DNA from: Trinickia symbiotica
Lineage (GTDB): Bacteria > Pseudomonadota > Gammaproteobacteria > Burkholderiales > Burkholderiaceae
NCBI RefSeq assembly: GCF_002934455.1
Contig: NZ_PTIR01000001.1
Location: 310,001 to 374,000, forward strand
Reading direction: 5' to 3'
DNA: 64,000 bases
In this document: one piece after another, positions 51,589 to 60,914 of the stretch
Numbering within the stretch: position 1 is the stretch's first letter
How the letters are laid out: each line of letters opens with the position of its first letter
Program-made: the position numbers and the translations under genes
The notes under the pieces: model-generated
Told to the model about the DNA's origin: nothing
The model's input: only the letters and a program-made list of their open reading frames with translations
Database searches by the model: none

Positions 51589-53373
51589 TCAAAGGCAAGT
51601 CGCGAACTCCGCGCCGATTGGATCAGCCGTATTTGAACGAACGAGTCGCGCATAGGCTCCTTGCAGGGCCAGCAGCGCTTCATGCGCGCCCGCTTCGACG
51701 GCCCGCCCGGCTTCGAGCACGACGATCTTGTCGGCGAGCCGTGCCGTCGCGAGACGATGCGCGACGACGAGCACCGTGCGCCCATGCGCGAGGCGGCGCA
51801 AGACCTCGTGAATCTGGGCCTGATTGCGCGCATCGAGGTGGGCGGTAGGCTCGTCGAGCAATACGACGGGCGCGTCTTTGAGAAACGCGCGCGCGAGCGC
51901 GAGGCGTTGGACCTGCCCACCCGACAACCCCGCTCCGCGCTCGCCGAGCGGCGTGTCGTAACCGCGCGCAAGCGCCGCGATGAACGCATCGGCGCCCGCC
52001 AGCGCGGCCGCTTCGCGCACCATGGCCATGGTGGCGTCAGGGCGCGCGATCAGCAGATTGTCGAGCACACTGCCGACGAAGACGTGCGCGCGCTGCGGAA
52101 CCCAGGCCACATTGGCGAGCCAGCTTGCTTCGTCGAGGACTTGGAGCCGTTGGTCATTGATCCAAATATGCCCCTTGTCAGCGTACGCAAAGCCGAGCAG
52201 CAGGCTCAAGGCCGTGCTCTTGCCCGCACCGCTCGCGCCGACGAGCGCTGTCATGCTGCCGGATTCCGCCGTGAAGTCGAGACCGTTCAGCGCTGGCCGG
52301 CCATTACCATAGGAAAACGAAACGGATTCGAAGCGAATGCGATAGCCGCGTGCCGCTTTCAAGTGCTGAGTGGCCCCGCGACGTTGCGGCTCCGGTATCG
52401 CGAGAATCTCCGCGATCCGCTCCGCCGCGCCGATCGCTTCCATGCGCGCGTGATAGTGAGTACCCAGCGTGCGCAACGGCAAATAGAACTCGGGGGCGAG
52501 CAGCAGAACGAAGAACGCCGGCTGAAAATGCATCTTTCCGTAGAGCAGATTGAAGCCGATGAGGACGGCTACGATCGCGATGCTGATCGTCGAAAGAAAC
52601 TCGAGCGCGACCGATGAAAGGAAGGCGATGCGCAGTACCGACATCGTACTTTGCCGATAGGCCTCCGACAGGCGCGCGACGACTTCGGCCTCGCGGCGGC
52701 CGGCATTGAAGAGCCGCAGCGTCGTCATGCCCGAGAGCGCATCGAGAAACCGTGCGCTGAGCCGCGCGAGCCTGCGCCATTGGCGCTGGTTCGCCGCCAC
52801 CGCATCTTTGCCGAGCAGGATCATGAAAACGGGAATGAGCGGAGCGGTCAGCACGAGCACGAGCCCCGAAACCCAATCGACGGGAAAAACGACGACGAGC
52901 ACCGCGAGCGGCAGCAGCGCCGTCAGCGCCCGGTTCGGCAGCCAGCGCGCGTAGTAGCCTTCGAGGGCCTCGATGCCGCCGACGAGATGGCTCGACAGCG
53001 CGCCGCTCGACTCGCGCTGCAGCCATGCCGGACCGAGCGCGTGAATCTTGCGCAGGAGCTCGCCGCGCAGCTGCGTGCGAATCGTCGCTGCGCCGACGAA
53101 GGCGAAACGCTCCGCCGCCTGCATGGCAACGAAACGGAGCGCAATCAGCGGCAGCATGGCGGCCAACACGGGCCACACCTGCGTGAGAGACGCACCGCCG
53201 ACGACGACTTTCTCCACGCTCCACGATAACAACGCGGCTTGCGCAACGACGAGCAGGCCCGCGACGAATCCGGCCGCGACGGAGAGCCTGAGCGGCGAAC
53301 GGATGCGCACGGCGAGTTGCCTGAGCCACGCATCGAGGGTCTTCTTTTGCTGAGAGGTAAAGCTTGGGCTCAT
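51589..53373 (-). CDS. cydD: Heterodimeric ABC transporter CydD
   Basis: A 594-residue half-transporter with six helices (residues ~25-320) and an ATPase domain with Walker A GASGAGKST, signature LSGGQVQRLALARAF and Walker B VVLLDEPTAHLD. The N-terminus KKTLDAWLRQLAVRIRSPLR is typical of CydD. It pairs with CydC. The cydDC and cydAB operons diverge from a 436-base region, a compact bd-oxidase assembly locus. Confidence 0.95.
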   Translation of the reverse strand: MSPSFTSQQKKTLDAWLRQLAVRIRSPLRLSVAAGFVAGLLVVAQAALLSWSVEKVVVGGASLTQVWPVLAAMLPLIALRFVAMQAAERFAFVGAATIRTQLRGELLRKIHALGPAWLQRESSGALSSHLVGGIEALEGYYARWLPNRALTALLPLAVLVVVFPVDWVSGLVLVLTAPLIPVFMILLGKDAVAANQRQWRRLARLSARFLDALSGMTTLRLFNAGRREAEVVARLSEAYRQSTMSVLRIAFLSSVALEFLSTISIAIVAVLIGFNLLYGKMHFQPAFFVLLLAPEFYLPLRTLGTHYHARMEAIGAAERIAEILAIPEPQRRGATQHLKAARGYRIRFESVSFSYGNGRPALNGLDFTAESGSMTALVGASGAGKSTALSLLLGFAYADKGHIWINDQRLQVLDEASWLANVAWVPQRAHVFVGSVLDNLLIARPDATMAMVREAAALAGADAFIAALARGYDTPLGERGAGLSGGQVQRLALARAFLKDAPVVLLDEPTAHLDARNQAQIHEVLRRLAHGRTVLVVAHRLATARLADKIVVLEAGRAVEAGAHEALLALQGAYARLVRSNTADPIGAEFATCL

Positions 53374-53809
53374 ATTGAAGCGAAGCTGACGTCGAAGGAA
53401 ACTGTCGGCTTTTCGTGTGCGTCCTTCTCGCTGAGAGGGCGAGAGAGCGGTTGATACCAGCCGACCTGCCGATGACCGCGGTCAGCCCGCAAGTTAGCAG
53501 AACCCTGTGCCGTGCGGACTGCGCAATTCGTCGCACGGGTCGCAAGCCGTGACAGAAAGCCTCGCGATTCAAGCGACCTGCGACAACTTGGCCCATCTCG
53601 TTGCGACGGTATGCCGCAATGATTCGTCGCTCGCTTAACTAGAATTCTCAACGTTGGCTCTCCCCCGCATTCGAGCTTCCACGCCGATCGGAGAAGTTCG
53701 CCTGGGCGCAGGCGGCGACGGCCCGCGATATCGTCCATCGCTGTCCTTAAACGACCGCCGCCCGCCATCCGCACGTTTCGACAACGGCTTGCATTGGAGC
53801 ACCCATCAA
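53374..53809. promoter_or_regulatory. 436-bp divergent promoter region of cydDC and cydAB
   Basis: No supported gene. Both operons must start here. No match to the FNR/ANR consensus was found; TTGAT at 53452 lacks its ATCAA partner. Regulation may be through another factor. Confidence 0.5.
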
Positions 53810-55444
53810 ATGATTAGCGACACGGTGGTGGAACTGTCGCGGCTGCAGTTCGCCGTTACAGCGCTATACCACTTTCTGTTCGTCCCGCTGACACTCGGTC
53901 TGTCGTTTCTGCTCGCGGTCATGGAGACCGTCTACGTCATCACCGGCCGAAAGATCTACCGCGACATGACGCAGTTCTGGAGCCGGCTCTTCCTGATCAA
54001 CTTCGCACTCGGTGTCGCAACCGGCCTCACCATGGAGTTCGAGTTCGGCACCAACTGGTCGTTCTATTCGCGCTTCGTCGGTGACGTGTTCGGCGCACCG
54101 CTCGCGATTGAAGGCCTGATGGCGTTCTTCATGGAGTCCACCTTCGTCGGATTGATGGCGTTCGGCTGGGAGCGTCTCTCGAAGGGCAAGCATCTGATCG
54201 TCACCTACCTCGTCGCGCTCGGCTCAAATCTGTCCGCGCTCTGGATCCTCGTCGGCAACAGCTTCATGCAGAATCCGAACGGCGCCGTCTTCAATCCGGT
54301 GACGATGCGCCTGGAGCTGACGAGCTTCGGCGCGCTGTTCTTCAGCGAGGACGCGCAGACGAAGTTCGTTCATACGAGCATCGCGGGCTACGTGACGGCC
54401 GCTGTCTTCGTGACGGCGGTGAGCGCCTATTACATGCTGCGCGGCCGCCACATGGATCTCGCCAGGCGTTCGTTTCGCATCGCGAGTCTCTTTGGCGTGC
54501 TTTCCGTGGCGGGCGTCATTACGCTCGGCGATGCACTCGGCTTCGTCGGGGGACATGCTCAACCGTCGAAGCTCGCCGCAATGGAAGCCATGTGGCAAAC
54601 CGAGAAGGCGCCCGCGCCATTTACGGTCGCCGCATGGCCGAATCAGAACGAACAGCGCAACACCTGGAGCATCCAGATTCCGTATGTGCTCACTCCGCTT
54701 CTGACCCATACCTTCGACAAGACCGTACCCGGCATCGATCGAATCGAGGCCGACGCGGTAAAGCGCATTCGCAACGGGATTCCCGCCGTCGAGGCATTGA
54801 AGGTGCTCAGCGCCGATCCGACGAACGCAGCCGCGCTCGCGCAGTTCGAAGCGCACAAGGCCGATCTCGGCTACGGCTTTCTCGTCAAGCGTTACGCGGC
54901 CGGCCAGGATGTCTCGAAGGCGACCGAGGCCGACATCGTGAAGGCATCGAAGGATGTAATCCCCAACGTCCTCGTGATCTTCTGGGTCTTCCGCATCATG
55001 GTGGGCTGCGGCCTGCTGATGCTCGCGTACTTCGTCATCTCCGTGATCCTCTCGCTGCGCGGCGATGTCGATCGACAGCGTACGTTTCTCAAGCTCGCGC
55101 CTTGGATGATTCCGGTGCCGTTCATCGCCTGCGAGGCGGGATGGTTGACCGCCGAAGTCGGCCGCCAGCCGTGGACGGTCTTCGGCGTGCTGCCGACCTG
55201 GATGTCGGCGTCGACGCACAGCGTCGAATATCTGGTGTTTTCACTAGTCGGCTTCGTGCTGATCTATTCGATCTTCGCCGTCGTCGAGATTTCCCTCATG
55301 GTCCGAGCGATCCGGCAAGGTCCCGAAGACCACGGCGATCGCGGCGGCCATGCCGACGAAAAGCCGCGCCGCCCGGTTTCCGCGCGCTCGGGCGAGCTCG
55401 TCACCGCGCACGCCGCGCTCGTCTCCCTGCGCAAGGAGCAGTGA
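53810..55444 (+). CDS. cydA: Cytochrome bd ubiquinol oxidase subunit I
   Basis: A 544-residue membrane subunit that oxidises ubiquinol and binds hemes b558, b595 and d. Heme ligands include His21 (LYHFLFVPL) and His188 (FVHTSIAGYV). The quinol-side GRQPW motif is present (EVGRQPWTVFGVLPT). The periplasmic Q-loop is longer than in compact CydA forms (residues ~260-400). The ATG at 53810 has GGAGC upstream and begins the conserved region. It forms an operon with cydB and a CydX-like gene. Confidence 0.97.
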   Translation: MISDTVVELSRLQFAVTALYHFLFVPLTLGLSFLLAVMETVYVITGRKIYRDMTQFWSRLFLINFALGVATGLTMEFEFGTNWSFYSRFVGDVFGAPLAIEGLMAFFMESTFVGLMAFGWERLSKGKHLIVTYLVALGSNLSALWILVGNSFMQNPNGAVFNPVTMRLELTSFGALFFSEDAQTKFVHTSIAGYVTAAVFVTAVSAYYMLRGRHMDLARRSFRIASLFGVLSVAGVITLGDALGFVGGHAQPSKLAAMEAMWQTEKAPAPFTVAAWPNQNEQRNTWSIQIPYVLTPLLTHTFDKTVPGIDRIEADAVKRIRNGIPAVEALKVLSADPTNAAALAQFEAHKADLGYGFLVKRYAAGQDVSKATEADIVKASKDVIPNVLVIFWVFRIMVGCGLLMLAYFVISVILSLRGDVDRQRTFLKLAPWMIPVPFIACEAGWLTAEVGRQPWTVFGVLPTWMSASTHSVEYLVFSLVGFVLIYSIFAVVEISLMVRAIRQGPEDHGDRGGHADEKPRRPVSARSGELVTAHAALVSLRKEQ

Positions 55445-55445
55445 A

Positions 55446-56582
55446 ATGGAACTGTATCTCGTCTTCAAGCTGATCTGGTGGGCACTGCTCGGCGTCTTGC
55501 TGATGGGCCTCGCGACGATGGTCGGCATGGATATGGGCGTCGGCGCGCTGTTGCGTTTCGTGGGCCGCACCGATACCGAGCGCCGCGTCGCGCTCAATAC
55601 GATCGCGCCGCATTGGGACGGCAACCAGGTCTGGTTCGTCCTCGGAGGCGGTGCCGTCTTCGCCGCGTTTCCGCTGCTTTATGCCACCGCTTTTTCGGGG
55701 CTTTACGTCGTGATGCTGTTGTTGCTCTGGACGATGATCGTTCGTCCGCTGGGCTTCGAATTCCGCAGCAAGCTCCCTTACGCAACGTGGCGCAGTGTCT
55801 GGGATTGGACGCTGGTCGTGAGCGGCGTTGTGCCGATGTTCGTCTACGGCGCTGCAATCGGCAACATGTTGCTCGGCGTGCCGTTCCATTTCGATTGGGA
55901 TCTCACCTCGTTCTACACGGGAAGCTTCCTGAGCCTGCTGAACCCGTTCGCGATCCTATGCGGGCTCTTGGCGCTGTCGCTGTCGATCTACATGGGCGGC
56001 GTTATGCTGATCGGCCGCTCGGAACCCGGCGCCTTGCAGCAGCGCGCACGCCGCGCCGCGAGCATCGGGATCGTCGTCGCGCTCCTGCTGTTCGCGATCG
56101 GCGGCGTATGGGTCAGTCAGCTATCCGGTTATCAGCTCTCGCAAGCGCCGGCGCCCGGCGCCGCGCAAACGCCGCTGCAACAAACCGTGCAGCTCGCGGC
56201 GGGTGCCTGGCTCGATCACTATCGCCACGCGCCCATCCTTTGGCTCGTGCCGGCGCTCGGCTTCAGCGCGATGATGTTCGGCTTCCTGATGGTGCGCGCC
56301 AATCGGTCGACGCTCGCCTGGTGGTCCGGCGCACTCGCATGGATCGGCGTGATTGGCTCGGTCGGCGCGAGCATGTTCCCGTTCCTGATGCCGTCGTCGA
56401 GCAACCCGTCTCAGAGCCTGACGATCTGGAACGCCGCGTCGAGCCGCACGACGCTGATCTGGATGACGGGATGGGCCGGCGTCTTCATGCCGGCGATTCT
56501 CGCCTACACGAGCTGGGCTTTCTACGTGATGCGCGGCAAGGTCAAGGCCGGGCATGTCGCCTCGGACCCACATGCCTATTGA
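55446..56582 (+). CDS. cydB: Cytochrome bd ubiquinol oxidase subunit II
   Basis: A 378-residue subunit with about eight helices that pairs with CydA. Family blocks: WALLGVLLMGLATMVGMDMG, then VALNTIAPHWDGNQVWFVLG and GFEFRSK. It starts one base after the cydA stop (TGAAATG), so translation is coupled. The bd oxidase supports respiration at low oxygen and resists NO and cyanide. Confidence 0.97.
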   Translation: MELYLVFKLIWWALLGVLLMGLATMVGMDMGVGALLRFVGRTDTERRVALNTIAPHWDGNQVWFVLGGGAVFAAFPLLYATAFSGLYVVMLLLLWTMIVRPLGFEFRSKLPYATWRSVWDWTLVVSGVVPMFVYGAAIGNMLLGVPFHFDWDLTSFYTGSFLSLLNPFAILCGLLALSLSIYMGGVMLIGRSEPGALQQRARRAASIGIVVALLLFAIGGVWVSQLSGYQLSQAPAPGAAQTPLQQTVQLAAGAWLDHYRHAPILWLVPALGFSAMMFGFLMVRANRSTLAWWSGALAWIGVIGSVGASMFPFLMPSSSNPSQSLTIWNAASSRTTLIWMTGWAGVFMPAILAYTSWAFYVMRGKVKAGHVASDPHAY

Positions 56583-56636
56583 TTCGCACCGACAAATCGA
56601 TACACCGACAAATCGATATTTATTTAGGAGTGCTCA

Positions 56637-56828
56637 ATGAAGACATTTATGCATTTCGTGATGTTGATGGCGGCCGCTGTCGTCGCCATTGTCGCCGGCG
56701 TAGTGGTCGGGGACTACGGGGCCTGGTACTTCTCCTGGGTCGTCGGGACGATCATGATCGTGCTCGCCGCCGCGGCGGGCGGCGTGCTGCTCGATACGCA
56801 GGAGAAAGAACGGGCCAGCGCGAGCTAG
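56637..56828 (+). CDS. cydX: CydX-like small membrane protein with an extra N-terminal helix
   Basis: A 63-residue protein 54 bases downstream of cydB, with TTAGGAG upstream. Its second half (AWYFSWVVGTIMIVLAAAAG) matches the CydX core (WYFxWxLG...), the accessory subunit that stabilises hemes of bd oxidase. CydX proteins are usually ~37 residues; here an extra hydrophobic helix (MHFVMLMAAAVVAIVAGVVV) precedes it. It may be a fused or extended CydX. Function assigned from position and motif. Confidence 0.72.
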   Translation: MKTFMHFVMLMAAAVVAIVAGVVVGDYGAWYFSWVVGTIMIVLAAAAGGVLLDTQEKERASAS

Positions 56829-56848
56829 GCTGCTCGGGCGCGATGCGA

Positions 56849-57685
56849 TCATGAGCCGCTCGCCGCACCGTCTCGCCTTCGCGCCTGCAGCTCGGGGCCG
56901 GGTCCAGGCTCCATGCATTCCTCGATGAATTGAGCCGCCACTGACGCGAGCGCGGCCGGCCCGGTATAGACGATCGTATGCGCCTGGCGCGGGATCAGCA
57001 CAATTCGGCCGGCCGGAAAGCGCGCGGCCAGATCTTCAGCCCACGATTCATGGCAGATCGGATCGTGCTGTCCGCGCACGACGAGCATCGGCACGCGAAT
57101 GCGTTGGCACTTCGTTTCGAGCGCATCGTCGAGCGCATAGTGGAACGTGCGCAGGATTCGCAGGTAGCCGCTTTTGCGATACGACTCGTGGCTGATCGTC
57201 TCGAGTTCGGGCGGATTGTACGGAGCGTTCTGTCGCCAACGAATGAACTGGCGTAGCCATGAACGCTCTTCGGGCGGGGTGGTGGGCCCTTGCAGGACGC
57301 CCGCCGCGATGCGCTCTGGATAGCGCGCGGCGAGATCGATGATGACCTGGCATCCCTGCGAGTTGCCGAGCAACGCGGCGCGCACGAGCCCCGTCACATC
57401 CATCCAGGCGACGAGCGCGTCGGCCATCTCGCCGATGTCGAGCACGCGATCCGGATGCTCGCTTTCGCCGAAGCCGGGCAAATCGGGGACAAAGACCTCG
57501 AACCTGCGCGCGAGACACTCCGCCGTCGGCATCATGTACTCGTGCGAGAGGCCTAGCCCGTGCACGAGGACGAACGGCAGACCCTTTGGCCGCTGAGGGC
57601 CTGGCGCCGCGACGGCATGCATGCGAAGTGCGCCTACCCTCGCCCATTCGCTGTGGAATCCGACAACGGCATCGGCGTGAGCCAT
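56849..57685 (-). CDS. Alpha/beta hydrolase
   Basis: A 278-residue alpha/beta hydrolase. Nucleophile elbow GNSQGCQ, acid in GQHDPICH, and His in PRQAHTIVY make up the triad; HGLGLSHEYM near residue 40 is the oxyanion region. The GNSQG elbow and PDLPGFGESEHP block resemble C-C hydrolases and epoxide-type enzymes. Substrate unknown. ATG 57685 (MAHADAVVGFHSEW) gives a normal family length. It is monocistronic and convergent with the cyd operon. Confidence 0.9.
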   Translation of the reverse strand: MAHADAVVGFHSEWARVGALRMHAVAAPGPQRPKGLPFVLVHGLGLSHEYMMPTAECLARRFEVFVPDLPGFGESEHPDRVLDIGEMADALVAWMDVTGLVRAALLGNSQGCQVIIDLAARYPERIAAGVLQGPTTPPEERSWLRQFIRWRQNAPYNPPELETISHESYRKSGYLRILRTFHYALDDALETKCQRIRVPMLVVRGQHDPICHESWAEDLAARFPAGRIVLIPRQAHTIVYTGPAALASVAAQFIEECMEPGPGPELQARRRDGAASGS

Positions 57686-57854
57686 GATTCGCAGTACTGA
57701 CGATGGATTGCGGCGGTTGGGGCCTGGGCTTGCGATCGATACGTACAGCGACGCACACTTCGCATACCCGCCGGGAACGGACGATGCTCGCCCGATATCG
57801 ACAATGCCCGCATGTCGCCGGCGCGTATGCGGCGTCACGCACGCTGGAGGCCAC

Positions 57855-58016
57855 ATGTCATCGGATCCGCCTATCCCCGATCAGCCAACGATTCCGAACC
57901 CTCCGACGCCCGGCAGGCCGGAGGATGTGCCCGATATTGGCACGCCGGAGCCCGCCCCGGGTCAGCCCGCGGAGCCCGGTTCGCCGCCGGAGCAGCCGCC
58001 GACGGCTTCCTCGTAG
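57855..58016 (+). CDS. Small proline-rich protein (53 residues)
   Basis: ATG 57855 has GGAGG upstream. It encodes 53 residues, about one third proline (MSSDPPIPDQPTIPNPPTPG, then RPEDVPDIGTPEPAPGQPAE), probably unstructured. Its last 55 bases overlap, on the opposite strand, the 3' end of the VOC gene. Similar short proline-rich proteins occur in Burkholderia relatives; function unknown. Confidence 0.6.
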   Translation: MSSDPPIPDQPTIPNPPTPGRPEDVPDIGTPEPAPGQPAEPGSPPEQPPTASS

Positions 58017-58405
58017 AGCTCGATCGGCAATCCGTCGGGGTCGCTGAAGAACACAAAGCGTTGATCGGTCAGCTCGTCGAGTCGAACGGGCTCGACCGTG
58101 ACCCCGTTTTCGATGAGCCAGTCGACGCACCGATCGATGTTGTCGGTGGTGAACGCCAAGTGGCGCAGGCCCCTCGCCTCCGGGTATGAAGGCCGCGGCG
58201 GCGCATCGGGAAACGAAAACAATTCGAGCTGGCAGTGATCGCCCACGGCGAGGTCGAGCTTCCAGGAGCGCCGCTCCGCACGCCACGTCTCCCGGATCAC
58301 GGGAAAGCCCAGGATGTCGGTGTAAAACCGCTTCGATCGCTCGTAGTCCGAACAAATAATGGCGATGTGATGAACTCTGTCGAGCCGCATGGCAGCGTTG
58401 CTCAT
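57962..58405 (-). CDS. VOC-family protein (glyoxalase-like, SMU1112c/YaeR type)
   Basis: A 147-residue VOC protein. Core: RLDRVHHIAIICSDYERSKR then FYTDILGF, with the metal His at residue ~13, Glu in CQLELFSFP, His in GLRHLAFTT and Glu in PIELYEE. This is the gloA2-like group, a possible lactoylglutathione lyase. The Gly-rich C-terminal tail is encoded opposite the proline-rich gene and is probably a by-product of that overlap. Confidence 0.9.
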   Translation of the reverse strand: MSNAAMRLDRVHHIAIICSDYERSKRFYTDILGFPVIRETWRAERRSWKLDLAVGDHCQLELFSFPDAPPRPSYPEARGLRHLAFTTDNIDRCVDWLIENGVTVEPVRLDELTDQRFVFFSDPDGLPIELYEEAVGGCSGGEPGSAG

Positions 58406-58502
58406 GGTTTCTCCGTGACGATGGCTCTTTCTTTATATCACCGAGCGTGCCGGAGACCGCGCGATTGAGGTCTGCGCCGATGCTCGCGAGTCCGCCTCAA
58501 AT

Positions 58503-58649
58503 ATGCCGATTTCGATAACACGTCCGATTTATGGCGCCGTACTATCGAGTTGGCAAACCTGGTTGTTCCCGACGCAGCCGTTCCGCCGTTTCGTCATGAC
58601 GCGCGGTCGGCAACAGCTTGCATCGGTCGACGCGCTACTCGAAGAGTGA
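58503..58649 (+). CDS. Possible small ORF (48 residues) upstream of eutB
   Basis: ATG 58503 opens MPISITRPIYGAVLSSWQTW then LFPTQPFRRFVMTRGRQQLA, ending at TGA 58647-58649. The composition is protein-like, but no ribosome-binding site or family was recognised. It lies in the 282-base gap before eutB and could be a leader peptide or a remnant. Confidence 0.3.
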   Translation: MPISITRPIYGAVLSSWQTWLFPTQPFRRFVMTRGRQQLASVDALLEE

Positions 58650-58687
58650 GTCCCTAGAGCCCCCTCGGCGGGCGGATAGGAGTCCGA

Positions 58688-60079
58688 ATGAACTGTACCG
58701 AGACGATCGGCGCCCGCACCTATCGGTTCGCCGACCTGAAGACGCTGCTTGCCAAAGCGAGCCCGCCACGCTCGGGCGACCAGCTCGCGGGCATCGCCGC
58801 CGCGAGCGAGGAGGAGCGAGTCGCCGCCAAAATGGCGCTCGCTCAGGTGCCGTTGCGTGCCTTTCTCGACGAGCCCGTCGTTCCGTACGAAAGCGACGAG
58901 GTCACGCGCCTCATCATCGACTCGCACGACGCGCAGGCGTTTTCGGAAATCGCCCACCTGAGCGTCGGCGACTTCCGCAATTGGCTGCTCTCGAGCACGA
59001 CCGATACCGACTCGCTCGTCCGTGCGACCGACGGCCTCACCCCGGAAATGGTCGCGGCCGTTTCGAAACTGATGCGCAATCAGGATCTCATCGTCGTCGC
59101 GCGCAAGCGGCCCGTCGTGACGCGCTTTCGTAACACGATCGGGCTGCCGGGCCGGTTATCGGTACGCCTGCAACCCAATCACCCGACCGACGACGTAAAA
59201 GGCATCGCCGCCTCGATGCTGGACGGGCTTCTCTACGGCTGCGGCGACGCGGTGATCGGCATCAACCCCGCGACGGACAGCCCGCAGGCGATCACGACGC
59301 TGCTCGCCATGATCGACGAATTCCGCCGTCGCTACGATGTCCCGACGCAGTCGTGCGTGCTCACGCATGTGACCAATACGATCGCGGCAATCGAAAAAGG
59401 CGCGCCCGTCGATCTCGTCTTCCAATCGATCGCGGGCACCGAGCAAGCCAACGCGAGCTTCGGTGTTTCGCTCGCACTGCTCGACGAGGCACACGACGCG
59501 GCGCGCTCGCTCAAGCGCGGCACCATCGGCGACAACGTGATGTACTTCGAAACAGGTCAAGGCAGCGCCCTGTCCGCCAACGCGCACCACGGCGTCGATC
59601 AGCAGACCTGTGAAGCACGCGCCTACGCTGTCGCCCGCCGGTTCAAGCCCCTCTTGACCAACACCGTCGTCGGCTTCATCGGGCCGGAATACCTTTACGA
59701 CGGCAAGCAAATCATACGAGCGGGCCTCGAGGACCACTTTTGCGGAAAGCTGCTCGGTGTGCCGATGGGTTGCGATATCTGCTATACGAACCATGCGGAG
59801 AGCGATCAGGACGACATGGACAATCTGCTGACCCTGCTCGGCGTGGCCGGCGTCAACTTCATCATGGGGGTGCCGGGTGCCGACGATGTCATGCTCAACT
59901 ACCAGAGCACTTCGTTTCACGACGCCCTCTATGTCCGCGAAGTGCTGGGACTGCGCCGCGCGCCTGAATTCGAGGCGTGGCTGCGATCGATGCAAATAGC
60001 CGACGGCGACGGCGCGCTGCTTCCGGTCGCGGGAAGTCAACCGCTCATCGAGGGCGTGCGCGAATGGGTGGATCGATAG
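58688..60079 (+). CDS. eutB: Ethanolamine ammonia-lyase large subunit
   Basis: A 463-residue TIM-barrel subunit of the adenosylcobalamin-dependent ethanolamine ammonia-lyase, which splits ethanolamine into acetaldehyde and ammonia. Family blocks include LQPNHPTDDVKGIAASMLDG, YFETGQGSALSANAHHGVDQ and GVPMGCDICYTNHAESDQDD. The RBS aggag precedes ATG 58688. It forms an operon with eutC. No ethanolamine permease, eutA reactivase or microcompartment genes are in view; a cobalamin riboswitch was not recognised. Confidence 0.97.
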   Translation: MNCTETIGARTYRFADLKTLLAKASPPRSGDQLAGIAAASEEERVAAKMALAQVPLRAFLDEPVVPYESDEVTRLIIDSHDAQAFSEIAHLSVGDFRNWLLSSTTDTDSLVRATDGLTPEMVAAVSKLMRNQDLIVVARKRPVVTRFRNTIGLPGRLSVRLQPNHPTDDVKGIAASMLDGLLYGCGDAVIGINPATDSPQAITTLLAMIDEFRRRYDVPTQSCVLTHVTNTIAAIEKGAPVDLVFQSIAGTEQANASFGVSLALLDEAHDAARSLKRGTIGDNVMYFETGQGSALSANAHHGVDQQTCEARAYAVARRFKPLLTNTVVGFIGPEYLYDGKQIIRAGLEDHFCGKLLGVPMGCDICYTNHAESDQDDMDNLLTLLGVAGVNFIMGVPGADDVMLNYQSTSFHDALYVREVLGLRRAPEFEAWLRSMQIADGDGALLPVAGSQPLIEGVREWVDR

Positions 60080-60104
60080 CCGCGGTGCACGAGAAGAGAG
60101 GCCT

Positions 60105-60914
60105 ATGAGCGAATTCCTGGAGAAAAATCCCTGGCTGGCGCTGCGGCGATACACGCAGGCACGCATCGCGCTCGGCCGGGCAGGCGTGAGCCTCCCCACC
60201 GAGCCGCTGCTAGCGTTCAATCTGGCGCACGCCCAGGCGCGCGATGCCGTGCATCAGCCGCTCGATGCCGAGGCGCTGCAAGAGCGGCTACGTGAGCAAG
60301 GCTTCGTATCGCTCGACGTGCATAGCGCCGCCATCGATCGTGAGCACTACCTGAGGCGGCCCGACCTCGGGCGCCGCTTGTCGGACGAGAGCCGCGATCG
60401 ACTCGCGCGGAGCGCCTCGGGCACGCCCGACATCGTCTTCGTCATCGCCGATGGTCTCTCGGCACTTGCTGCGTCGAGGCATGCGGTCCCGTTACTGACC
60501 GCGCTGCGCCCGAAACTCGACGACTGGCGACTTGCGCCGATCGTCGTCGCGCGGCAGGCGCGCGTCGCGCTCGGCGACGAGATAGGACAAATCCTGGGTG
60601 CACGCTTCGTCGTGATGCTCATCGGCGAGCGGCCCGGGCTCAGCTCGCCGGACAGCCTCGGTACTTACCTCACCTACGAGCCGCGGATCGGCCGCACCGA
60701 CGCCGAGCGTAACTGCATTTCGAACGTGCGGCCCGAAGGGCTCGCGTACGATAGCGCCGCGCACAAACTCCATTACTTGCTCGTGCAAGCGCGGCGCTTG
60801 GGGCTCACAGGCGTTGCTCTCAAGGACGACAGCCATGCGCTGGAGCCAACGACGCCAAGCGCGCAAGCACTCGCCGATGCCACCCCTGCGCATTCGCGCG
60901 ATCAATCCGCGTAA
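60105..60914 (+). CDS. eutC: Ethanolamine ammonia-lyase small subunit
   Basis: A 269-residue subunit that completes the cobalamin-binding site with EutB. Conserved segments: NPWLALRRYTQARIALGRAG at the N-terminus, then VIADGLSALA, GERPGLSSPDSLGTYLTYEP and CISNVRPEGL. It starts 26 bases after eutB with AGAGAGG upstream. The 270 bases after its stop hold no clear gene before 61193. Confidence 0.97.
   Translation: MSEFLEKNPWLALRRYTQARIALGRAGVSLPTEPLLAFNLAHAQARDAVHQPLDAEALQERLREQGFVSLDVHSAAIDREHYLRRPDLGRRLSDESRDRLARSASGTPDIVFVIADGLSALAASRHAVPLLTALRPKLDDWRLAPIVVARQARVALGDEIGQILGARFVVMLIGERPGLSSPDSLGTYLTYEPRIGRTDAERNCISNVRPEGLAYDSAAHKLHYLLVQARRLGLTGVALKDDSHALEPTTPSAQALADATPAHSRDQSA

Noticed and set aside
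53452-53470. TTGATACCAGCCGAC upstream of cydAB considered as an FNR/ANR box
   Set aside because: Only the left half matches; the right half lacks ATCAA.
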